A DNA stretch of 64,000 nt. Origin: Phymorhynchus buccinoides (taxonomy: Eukaryota > Mollusca > Gastropoda > Neogastropoda > Raphitomidae). Below the pieces are notes generated by a model, which was not told the origin of the DNA, made no database searches, and worked only from the letters and a program-made list of their open reading frames with translations. Positions within the stretch are counted from its first letter, which is position 1. The number at the start of each line of letters is the position of its first letter. The translations under genes were made by a program, and so were the position numbers. The stretch lies in assembly GCA_017654935.2 (NCBI GenBank), contig CM065697.1:46679263-46743262 (forward strand), in the 5' to 3' direction. Shown here one piece after another: positions 60,916 through 64,000 of the stretch.

Positions 60916-63883
60916 TGCTTTTCAATTTCCTTATATTGTCTGTCTGTTGTCCTTAACTCGTCTCCCTCTTACATTGCTATTTTGTATATATTGCTATTCT
61001 TGATGATGGTTTGAAGGATTGCTTTGATGCTTTTATATTACTTTATAATGTTTTTGCATTATTTATTTGTTGGTCTGTTAGTTTTCTTGTTTGCCCACAG
61101 GGCTGAGTGTAAAAAAGCAATGCTTATCTCATTACCCTGTATAAATAAAAATTCGTTTCGTTTCGTTTCGTTTCTAGTGCATCCCTGGGATCCCCTGCAC
61201 ATTCTTTTAGAGGGTTCTTTAGAATCTTAGTGCTTCATAGACCCCCAAATGGGGGTCCCTGGGAGCCCTGTCCATGATACCGCGAGTCCCACATACCGCT
61301 ATTCCCACAAATGTCTCTCTCTCTCTGTGCCAAACTCTCTCTCTCTCTCTGTCTGTCAAACCCACATTAACGTATGTGCGCGCTCACACACACATACATC
61401 TACACTCACACGCACAAGCCCATCCAGAATATAACTGCATGTGCGTTGCACACACGCACAACCGACGGTATGTGGGACTAGCGGTATGTGGTAACAAAAG
61501 TATGCTTCCGTATTTTTATAAGGCACACCTGATTATAAGGCACACACCCCTCAAATTTTACACAAAATGCAGATTTTGTTGTTATAGTTTCTTACTATTT
61601 TATTAGTCATACTACAGTGGAACCTCCCTTATAAAACCTTCAAAAATTATCCAAAATGAGGTCTTATAAGGGAGGGGTCTTATAAGGGATGTAATTTTAA
61701 TACTTACAAAGAAGGGCTATGTTTCAGAGAAGTAGGTCTTATGTGGGAGGGAGTCTTATAATTGGAGGTCTAAAAAGGGAGGTTCCACTGTATAAGGCGC
61801 AGGGGTCTTAGTCTGGGGAAAATGTAGCACCTTATAGTTCAGAAAATATGGTACATTCACACATTTATAAATTTATATCTACCTATATTCTATCTATCTG
61901 TACACACATATCTCTATCTCCTTCATGCTCTCCTCTATATCTGAGTCCTGACGAAGGACGATGTTGCTAAAAATAATAGTTTAAAAAATGTTGTTCAGTA
62001 TATATTCACACATTTATTAATTGATTAACTATCTGTACACACCAGCCGCCGTGGTGTAGTGGTTAGCGTCGCGGACTACTGGCTGGGAGGTCTTGGGTTC
62101 GAATCCCATCAGAGGCGAGGGTTTTTTTGGTCCTGGACCGACTCCTACCCAGAGTGAGTGGCTATGGGCTCAATGGGAAGACTGAAGCCACACAGTCGAG
62201 TTTCATCCGCTTAACGGATGCGTTTCTGAGAGTGTTGCTCTAATTGCAAGACCAACACTGCAGGTGTCTGTAGTTCTCGGGCCTGGTTAACGCCGGGATA
62301 TCATTATGAAAGGAAGCGTAGAATACAGCCCTGCCATGCAGTCTCAGACCGATACGGAACTCCATAGCATCATCATCATCGGCCTCATTTTCCATCAATC
62401 ATAAAATTAAAAAATGTCTCAAATTCTGTGGCTTTGCATGCCCTGCTCTCATGGTGACCTCGGTTTCGGTTTCCAATCCAGTCTATGCCTTGGTGCGTTC
62501 GGGTCAAAGTCATGGGGATCAGTGTGTTCTGGGGAGCTGTCGGTGGACGGTCGTGGTGGCGCCCTCGGAGGAGGACCTCACTCACGCTGGCTCCGCGACT
62601 AAGAGAATAGTGTCATCAGTAGGGGGCTTAGCAGGTGGTGTCCTGAACAGGCTCCCCTGAACAGGCTCCACTGAACTCCACCGAAGTGACTCAGCAGAAG
62701 TGCAGTGTCTCCTCGGTTGGTTGCCTCCTGACGGCCTAACATAGATTCGCTCCCCTTGGACTGCTGGTCTCGGTTTCTGCGACTTGAACAAACCCGGGTG
62801 TAGCTGCGAATTGGCATTCGGGACGAGCGGCGTGGGAGCAACGCCACTGTACAGCCCAGAAGATGGGACAGCACAAAAAAAAACCCACAAAAAAACAACA
62901 ACTATCTGTACACATGTTTCTATCAAGTTCCCAACATTGTTTTCTTAATCAAAATAGTTTTTACTGTTCAAATCATACATTTGCTCAAACGCTTCAAACC
63001 TACTCATTCTATAATCAATACGGAGAGGTTTTCTATACACGTTGTGACCTTTTATTTGCAGTGAAAATCTAATAAAGTCATAATTGAAAGGTCTGAAATT
63101 CCATTTCGACATAGCAAATATTTATCGTGGAAGGACTAAATTGGGAGAAATTTTTTTATTATTGCGAGTTACTCAATGTTTTTGTGTGGTACCCTTTTTG
63201 AACTAGCTGGATTTCATTGTAATTTAGATCGAAACCATTTGAAAAAAAGTACAAACTACACAGAAGCTCATCCACTTGTTACGAGTGCAGACGACAGCAT
63301 TGACCCTCTGACCTGACTTTGACTTTCTGACCTGACTTTGACTTTCTGACCTGATTTTGACCTACTGATCTGACTTTGACCTTGACCTGACTTTGATTTT
63401 GTTGACCGGACTGACTCACTGACCTGACTTACTGACCTGACCTTGACTCACTGACCTGACTTTTACTGACCCACTGACACTGACTTTGACCCACTGGCCT
63501 GACTTTGGCTTACTGACCTGACTTTGAGTTTGACCCACTGGCCTGACTTACTGACCTGATTTTAATCCACTGACCTGACTTTGCCTTACTGACCTGACTT
63601 TGCCTTACTGACCTGACTTTGCCTTACTGACCTGACTTTGACCCACTGACCTGACTTACTGAGCTAACTTTTACTGACCCGACTTTGACTTACTGGCCTG
63701 ACTTTAACTTACTGACCTGACTTTGACTTACTGACCTGACTTCGACCCACTGACCTGACTTTGACGTAGTCGGACAGCAGCCAGCGGTAGATGGCCTTGG
63801 TGGCATGGGTCATGAAGCAGCGACCTTTGAACTTGGTCTTCTGCATAAAGTATGGCAGCCCTCCGCTGTGGTCCAGGTGAAAA
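38215..63883 (-). CDS. CPSF3: CPSF3 / CPSF-73 cleavage endonuclease, 13 exons, N-terminus outside window
   Basis: Zinc-dependent endonuclease of the cleavage and polyadenylation factor; it cuts pre-mRNA 3' ends and, with CPSF100 and symplekin, histone pre-mRNAs in the nucleus. Exons in transcript order: 63755-63883, 58858-59035, 57602-57691, 55845-55995, 54777-54952, 52081-52239, 47892-48038, 46598-46750, 44452-44560, 42508-42701, 40736-40823, 39032-39195, 38215-38313 (1837 nt, 611 residues plus TGA). Every intron is GT-AG and every phase fits. Visible metal or catalytic residues, in human numbering: His73/Asp75/His76 (FHLDH), His158 (GHVLGA), Asp179 (YTGD), Glu204 (EST), His396 (SAHAD), His418 (VHGE). 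With about 71 missing N-terminal residues the total would be near 682, against 684 in human, so the gene looks intact and functional. Confidence 0.96.
38350..38515. mobile_element. Short GGACTATAAG MITE in CPSF3 last intron
   Basis: acaatatttttcagactatg to ttacagtctgaaaaatatag; inverted ends clear. Confidence 0.6.
38845..38865. repeat. Poly-G run of about 20
   Basis: aaaggggg..ggtgatg in the last CPSF3 intron. Similar shorter runs are at 39260-39272 and 39596-39604. Confidence 0.85.
39032..39195 (-). CDS. CPSF3: CPSF3 C-terminal domain exon
   Basis: 54 codons after 2 nt. It begins [20 protein letters not shown] and ends [17 protein letters not shown]. It matches the SILSVTVDGKTANLNLET region of vertebrates. 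The donor TTG|GTGTGT is weak and runs straight into a GT/GA microsatellite, so the exact 3' edge rests on phase and on the match to the next exon. Confidence 0.9.
39745..40145. repeat. CA microsatellite with CAGAGTCA interruptions
   Basis: About 400 bp of (CA)n with periodic agagtcaaacacacagtcac motifs. Open frames across it are meaningless. Confidence 0.92.
40595..40715. repeat. CA microsatellite next to CPSF3 donor
   Basis: Same CAGAGTCA-interrupted (CA)n type, starting about 20 bp into the intron after exon 40736-40823. Confidence 0.88.
40736..40823 (-). CDS. CPSF3: CPSF3 C-terminal domain exon
   Basis: 29 codons plus 1 nt, acceptor aaattccag, donor AAAA|GTAAGA. It encodes [20 protein letters not shown] and then AERDPMPQK, matching [21 protein letters not shown] of vertebrates. 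CA-rich repeats follow the donor closely. Confidence 0.94.
40860..41027. mobile_element. CAGTGGAACC MITE
   Basis: CAGTGGAACCTCCCTTATAA ... AGGTTCCACTG flanked by TA; 168 bp, both ends intact. Confidence 0.82.
41685..42037. mobile_element. CATGGGTGC element, reverse copy
   Basis: Reverse complement of 12357-12730 (for example gtttgagtctgataagcctt). Left end truncated within ccatggccccggcagagtac. Confidence 0.7.
42042..42411. mobile_element. Long GGACTATAAG MITE, copy 3
   Basis: taccgcaaaaactggactat onward, matching 22173-22576; right end truncated at a TTCTTTC-rich stretch. Confidence 0.65.
42508..42701 (-). CDS. CPSF3: CPSF3 C-terminal domain exon
   Basis: 64 codons after 2 nt of a split Ser. 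It begins [20 protein letters not shown] and ends [17 protein letters not shown]. This matches the [13 protein letters not shown] segment of vertebrate CPSF-73, in the domain that contacts CPSF100. Six partial copies of its 5' end with acceptor lie upstream in the intron (42735-44094). Confidence 0.95.
42735..44094 (-). repeat. Six partial copies of CPSF3 exon 42508-42701 5' end
   Basis: Copies near 42735-42818, 42844-42927, 42950-43038, 43535-43626, 43640-43728 and 44005-44094. Each has, on the minus strand, the acceptor (cctacattacaggctac) and the first ~80 nt of the exon to gagctgctgacgtactc. Two pairs are separated by unrelated sequence or SINE pieces. Confidence 0.9.
43735..43892 (-). 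mobile_element. SINE 3' fragment
   Basis: Contains ggttgctcccacctggagag and gcatcgcagccagaggcgca. The same fragment is at 44100-44232. The (taat)n tail joins an exon-edge copy directly. Confidence 0.65.
44272..44451 (-). repeat. Duplicated CPSF3 donor edge enclosing a GACAGACAGAGGGA array
   Basis: ctcactgtgcagatctttgg, the end and donor of exon 44452-44560 on the minus strand, recurs at 44272-44296. The gap to the exon is filled by (gacagacagagggaga)n. Confidence 0.85.
44452..44560 (-). CDS. CPSF3: CPSF3 exon, start of C-terminal domain
   Basis: 36 codons plus 1 nt. It begins [20 protein letters not shown], then [16 protein letters not shown]. It aligns with [19 protein letters not shown] of the vertebrate protein. 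The donor is CACA|GTGAGT. Its donor edge recurs at 44272-44296 and a piece of its 5' half at 44999-45047. Confidence 0.95.
44999..45047 (-). repeat. Partial copy of CPSF3 exon 44452-44560
   Basis: accagaatgcccgacactgc and atgcccctgctctggg recur 440 bp upstream of the exon in the intron, bounded by a (atc)n tract. It carries the middle of the exon without a splice site. Confidence 0.82.
45116..45480 (-). mobile_element. tRNA-related SINE, near full-length
   Basis: Minus strand: tRNA-like head with gttcgccttgtatgcaataa and cgagttcgaacctgggtaca, body, and 3' part gcctctggctgcaatgcgct. About 365 bp. Best reference copy of this SINE in the window. Confidence 0.75.
45986..46235. mobile_element. 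TTAA-CCCTTTT MITE
   Basis: TTAA at 45982-45985, end CTGGCGGCGAAAGGGTCAA; the right TTAA is mutated to TCAA. Confidence 0.7.
46342..46530. mobile_element. Fold-back MITE
   Basis: Arms acttctcgtaattaactccc (left) and its inverse (right) pair over about 70 bp. The left arm contains an 18-bp duplication (ccaaagttatttatggca). The ends resemble the right end of the element at 7187-7520. Confidence 0.78.
46598..46750 (-). CDS. CPSF3: CPSF3 exon with His418 motif
   Basis: 51 codons, phase 0 to 0, acceptor cccctggcag, donor AAG|GTATAT. It begins [20 protein letters not shown] and ends FRGEKMAK. The VHGE histidine is the last zinc ligand (His418 in human); EANEM replaces EQNEM. No exon-edge copies are seen beside it. 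Confidence 0.96.
46864..47145. mobile_element. CAGTGGAACC MITE with nested palindromic MITE
   Basis: CAGTTGAACCTCCC ... GGGAGGTTCCAC with TA at the left. The AAAGACCCACC MITE (47002-47130) is inserted at a TTAA-like site inside it. Confidence 0.75.
47002..47130. mobile_element. AAAGACCCACC palindromic MITE, nested
   Basis: ttaaagaccccgcacgtcac to gacgtggtgggtcttaa, 129 bp, nearly palindromic; younger than the MITE it interrupts. Confidence 0.75.
47302..47757. mobile_element. TTAA-CCCTTTC MITE with a second copy inside
   Basis: Outer ends at TTAA 47298-47301 and 47758-47761; an inner copy of opposite interior orientation begins after TTAA 47457-47460 and runs to about 47680 (ctggcggcgaaagaatc). 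It ends about 130 bp downstream (minus strand) of CPSF3 exon 47892-48038. Confidence 0.65.
47892..48038 (-). CDS. CPSF3: CPSF3 exon with His396 motif
   Basis: 49 codons, phase 0 to 0, acceptor gatctacacag, donor GTG|GTACGG. It begins [20 protein letters not shown] and includes [19 protein letters not shown]. The SAHAD histidine is the catalytic His396 equivalent; vertebrates have SAHTD. A transposon and then the 49-bp satellite begin about 40 bp upstream of its acceptor. Confidence 0.96.
48081..48554. mobile_element. CAGACCTG element with 6-bp duplication
   Basis: 474 bp, CAGACCTGTTTACCC ... GGGTAAACAGGTCTG, flanked by ggacta at 48075-48080 and 48555-48560. It is inserted into the first unit of the 49-bp satellite and carries a zinc-finger fragment on the minus strand. 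Confidence 0.87.
48158..48475 (-). pseudogene. hAT-type transposase N-terminal zinc-finger fragment
   Basis: 105 codons ending [20 protein letters not shown] and then [20 protein letters not shown]. The C-x2-C followed by F-I--GG--D pattern is typical of the first zinc finger (TTF/BED-like) of hAT transposases and derived ZMYM-type genes. The rest of the transposase is absent, so the element is non-autonomous. Confidence 0.6.
48555..50945. repeat. 49-bp satellite, about 48 copies
   Basis: Unit gaattaccatattgcacgga plus ctataaagtgacactttcat agaacagag, 47-51 bp. The accatatt..cggactataa core is the end of the short GGACTATAAG MITE. The array begins 9 bp upstream of the acceptor of CPSF3 exon 47892-48038 (first unit split by the 48081 element). 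Confidence 0.95.
51030..51370. mobile_element. Dispersed element, inverse of 7187-7520
   Basis: Matches the + strand element at 7187-7520 in reverse across about 330 bp. It sits between copies of a CPSF3 exon edge, as the other copy sits beside the p190 exon B array. Confidence 0.75.
51363..51390. repeat. 28-bp perfect palindrome
   Basis: atgaaatagtgagg followed by its exact inverse complement, centred between 51376 and 51377. It lies at the junction between the dispersed element and an exon copy. Confidence 0.9.
52081..52239 (-). CDS. CPSF3: CPSF3 exon with [13 protein letters not shown] motif
   Basis: 53 codons, phase 0 to 0. It begins [20 protein letters not shown] and ends [20 protein letters not shown]. 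This is the conserved beta-CASP segment around the S-PGM-SG motif. Both its acceptor (one copy near 52395) and its donor end (five copies at 50946-51847) are duplicated in the flanking introns. Confidence 0.96.
52240..52510 (-). repeat. ~175-bp duplication of CPSF3 exon 52081-52239 acceptor and retroposon head
   Basis: catgttctgccagcaaacaa (acceptor plus first 6 nt of exon, minus strand) and the following 140 bp recur from about 52395 as catgttctgcaagcaaacaa. The duplicated part includes the head of a GAA-tailed retroposon. Confidence 0.85.
52843..53213 (-). mobile_element. GAA-tailed retroposon, minus copy with 27-C run
   Basis: First subtype in reverse, containing gcgcagatgcgtcatgctgc. The run of 27 cytosines at 53174-53200 is at the same place in the element as the 41-C run at 16141. 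Confidence 0.72.
53387..53990. mobile_element. CAGGGTTC element with 5-bp duplication
   Basis: 604 bp, CAGGGTTCATAGC ... GCTACGAACCCTG, flanked by ccatc at 53382-53386 and 53991-53995. It carries a zinc-finger fragment on the minus strand. Confidence 0.8.
53534..53722 (-). pseudogene. hAT-type transposase N-terminal zinc-finger fragment
   Basis: Reads [14 protein letters not shown] and then [17 protein letters not shown]. The MPGKC-F---WL start and C-x2-C-K-F finger are typical of the first coding part of hAT/ZMYM-like transposases. Nothing downstream is preserved. Confidence 0.55.
54042..54265. mobile_element. CAGTGGAACC MITE
   Basis: CAGTGGAACCTCCCTTATAA ... AGGTTCCACTG flanked by TA; 224 bp with a ~45-bp unrelated segment inside (54095-54145). 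Confidence 0.78.
54299..54607 (-). mobile_element. GAA-tailed retroposon, minus copy
   Basis: ttcttcttcttcttctgcgc at the left to gtggtggaactatttgtac. Second subtype. Confidence 0.7.
54777..54952 (-). CDS. CPSF3: CPSF3 beta-CASP exon
   Basis: Begins with 2 nt of the split Asp codon, then [20 protein letters not shown], and ends [18 protein letters not shown]. It is nearly identical to the vertebrate protein over this stretch. A partial copy of its 5' end with an acceptor lies just upstream in the intron (55021-55095). Confidence 0.96.
54953..55095 (-). repeat. Copy of CPSF3 exon 54777-54952 5' end
   Basis: ggcgtagtagatgggaatgt through tccagtattcatctg at 55021-55095 repeats the first ~70 nt of the exon with its acceptor (minus strand). 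Between lies a (atc)n tract. The copy has two substitutions and an unchanged AG. Confidence 0.88.
55564..55844 (-). repeat. Three 89-bp copies of CPSF3 exon 55845-55995 3' end
   Basis: Period exactly 89 bp (ctgaca at 55564, 55653, 55742, 55831). Each copy contains [18 protein letters not shown] codons, the GTAAGG donor and 35 nt of intron. The copies are alike and differ from the exon at the same few sites, implying recent homogenisation among them. Confidence 0.93.
55845..55995 (-). CDS. CPSF3: CPSF3 exon, start of beta-CASP region
   Basis: 50 codons plus 1 nt. It begins [19 protein letters not shown], where the first Glu matches human Glu204, and ends [20 protein letters not shown] plus IL. 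The donor is TTGG|GTAAGG. Three further copies of the 3' half of this exon with donor follow at an exact 89-bp period (55564-55844). Confidence 0.96.
56053..56631. mobile_element. GGACTATAAG-type element, long variant
   Basis: taccgtaattttctgactat at the left and gatccgaaaaatacagta at the right, with aaacgagggcgcc near both ends in inverse orientation; about 580 bp. No open frame of interest. Confidence 0.55.
56700..56856. mobile_element. Short GGACTATAAG MITE
   Basis: taccatattttacgggctac to tagtccgtaaaatatggta; both ends intact, 157 bp. Confidence 0.75.
57278..57513. mobile_element. TTAA-CCCTTTC MITE
   Basis: TTAA at 57274-57277 and 57514-57517; near twin of 5146-5383. It ends about 90 bp from CPSF3 exon 57602-57691. 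Confidence 0.8.
57602..57691 (-). CDS. CPSF3: CPSF3 exon with Asp179 motif
   Basis: 30 codons, phase 0 to 0, acceptor cctttgcag, donor ATC|GTAAGT. It encodes [20 protein letters not shown] and ends RPDIVII. The Asp of YTGD bridges the two zinc ions (motif 4). No exon-edge copies are seen beside this exon. Confidence 0.96.
57730..57891. mobile_element. Small TTAA-CCCCTTCGCTGCC MITE with GACGTATATATACGTC palindromes
   Basis: TTAA at 57726-57729 and 57892-57895; ends CCCCTTCGCTGCC / GGCAGCGAAGGGG. Two copies of the 16-bp palindrome gacgtatatatacgtc lie inside. It starts about 35 bp upstream of a CPSF3 acceptor. Confidence 0.8.
58139..58780 (-). repeat. Five decayed copies of CPSF3 exon 58858-59035 3' end
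   Basis: Near 58139-58187, 58284-58350, 58382-58450, 58541-58610 and 58691-58760, each preserving atttcaatcatgaacatg and agctcccagcacatgcc with varied decay. Most keep the donor region (cactgacctt). CT tracts separate them. Confidence 0.88.
58858..59035 (-). CDS. CPSF3: CPSF3 exon with His158 motif
   Basis: 59 codons. It begins [20 protein letters not shown] and includes [17 protein letters not shown]. The GHVLGA histidine is motif 3 of the metallo-beta-lactamase fold; the preceding His of vertebrates (YHAGH) is Asn here, a non-catalytic position. It ends IEIAGVK|GTCAGT. Five decayed copies of its last ~70 nt lie downstream in the intron (58139-58780). Confidence 0.95.
59079..59253. mobile_element. 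CAGTGGAACC MITE
   Basis: CAGTGGAACCTCCCGTATAA ... AGGTTCCACTG flanked by TA; 175 bp; 43 bp upstream of a CPSF3 acceptor. Confidence 0.82.
59746..60782 (+). pseudogene. Reverse transcriptase C-terminal part, frameshifted
   Basis: Contains [20 protein letters not shown] and the catalytic FADDTT motif, then the thumb-like [15 protein letters not shown] region. A one-base shift at about 60553 moves the rest ([11 protein letters not shown].. [10 protein letters not shown]) into another frame, ending at 60782. 5' truncation removes the endonuclease and the first RT motifs. Confidence 0.85.
59752..61168 (+). mobile_element. 5'-truncated LINE with (TTTCG)n tail
   Basis: About 1.4 kb: the C-terminal part of a reverse transcriptase frame, a 3' UTR with a CT tract (60878-60906) and a (tttcg)n tail. 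The type looks CR1/L2/Nimb-like from the RT motifs; the clade is not resolved. Confidence 0.8.
61514..61860. mobile_element. Short GGACTATAAG MITE split by a CAGTGGAACC MITE
   Basis: Left part to 61612 (ttcttactattttattagtc), right part from 61793 (aaggcgcaggggtcttagtc). The inserted MITE 61615-61790 has both ends and a TA duplication. Confidence 0.72.
61615..61790. mobile_element. CAGTGGAACC MITE, nested
   Basis: 176 bp, CAGTGGAACCTCCCTTATAA ... AGGTTCCACTG, flanked by TA, within another MITE. Confidence 0.82.
62042..62899 (+). mobile_element. 858-bp tRNA-headed retroposon with 15-bp target duplication
   Basis: Begins with a tRNA-like head (gtggtgtagtggttagcgtc; B box GGTTCGAATCCC), continues for about 780 bp and ends in an A-rich tail. 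Exactly flanked by aactatctgtacaca at 62027-62041 and 62900-62914. No long open frame. Second copy, minus strand, at 8388-9213. Confidence 0.88.
63303..63754 (-). repeat. Donor-derived minisatellite, about 25 short units
   Basis: Units of about 15-19 bp (ctgacctgactttgactta) on the + strand. On the minus strand each unit reads GTCAAAGTCAG|GTCAGT, the end of exon 63755-63883 with its donor. Units become irregular away from the exon. Confidence 0.88.
63755..63883 (-). CDS. CPSF3: CPSF3 exon with HxHxDH motif
   Basis: First CPSF3 exon in the window. It begins with the last base of the His71 codon, then [20 protein letters not shown], and ends WLLSDYVKV plus 2 nt. It carries metallo-beta-lactamase motif 2 (H-L-D-H). 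The acceptor is gtttcag and the donor AG|GTCAGT. The donor lies at the edge of a minisatellite built from the same sequence (63303-63754). Confidence 0.95.
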
Positions 63884-64000
63884 CTGAAACAGAAAATAAG
63901 CCATAATGTTCACTCTATTATTACTAATACTAATTTAAGCTAAAACATTTTAAATGTTCATTCTCTTATGTTCATTCCCACAAATGTCTCTCTCTCTCTG

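Larger units (their letters stand above)
59612..61270. mobile_element. CAGGGCTCCC element split by a LINE
   Basis: Left part 59612-59750 and right part 61169-61270 together match 689-906. Flanking duplication tccat at 59607-59611 and 61271-61275. The insert is a 5'-truncated LINE. Confidence 0.82.

Noticed and set aside
62049..62122. Possible tRNA gene (A- and B-box-like sequence, T-arm)
   Set aside because: The acceptor arms do not pair properly and the same sequence heads another copy of a flanked, A-tailed element; it is a SINE promoter, not a tRNA gene.
1..64000. Bacterial-type features (operons, ribosome binding sites, riboswitches, CRISPR) and viral genes
   Set aside because: The window has spliced eukaryotic genes throughout. 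No operon-like arrangement and no viral gene were recognised; the only reverse transcriptase is LINE-type.

Overview
This is animal nuclear DNA, intron-rich and crowded with transposons. It carries the 3' parts of two conserved genes in tail-to-tail (convergent) orientation. The repeat content (tRNA-headed SINEs, many MITE families, long CA/CT/GT tracts, homopolymer runs) and the divergence of both proteins from vertebrates suggest a marine invertebrate, most likely a mollusc. That assignment is an inference; nothing in the window names the species.

Left half, + strand (3385-24632): the last eleven recognisable exons of a p190 RhoGAP gene (ARHGAP35/ARHGAP5 family). They encode about 499 residues: the twin-tyrosine linker, a Ser/His/Arg-rich linker, a Lys-rich basic segment and the complete RhoGAP domain with its arginine finger, ending in a very short tail. 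The GTPase-like and FF-domain part lies left of the window. All intron phases agree from exon to exon. One extra candidate exon (14845-14907) and one decayed exon copy (16800-16892) were also found.

Right half, - strand (63883 down to 38215): thirteen consecutive exons of CPSF3 (CPSF-73), the endonuclease that cuts pre-mRNA and histone pre-mRNA 3' ends. They encode 611 residues up to the stop. Only about the first 71 residues lie beyond the right edge. The metal-binding His/Asp residues of the metallo-beta-lactamase and beta-CASP domains are visible, and every phase matches.

Between the two stop codons are 13.6 kb without a recognisable host gene. They hold 3'-flanking sequence, fold-back elements, DNA-transposon relics carrying zinc-finger transposase fragments, and short tandem repeats.

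The most striking feature is that tandem or near-tandem copies of exon edges lie beside many exons in both genes and on both strands. Each copy carries a splice donor, a splice acceptor or the stop codon plus a piece of flanking intron or 3' UTR. About sixteen exon edges or CDS ends are affected. One array creates a series of potential 33-nt in-frame mini-exons encoding the same 11-residue His/Arg-rich repeat. Elsewhere a 2.4-kb, 49-bp satellite has grown from a MITE end, and several DNA elements with 5- or 6-bp target duplications are intact enough to define both ends.
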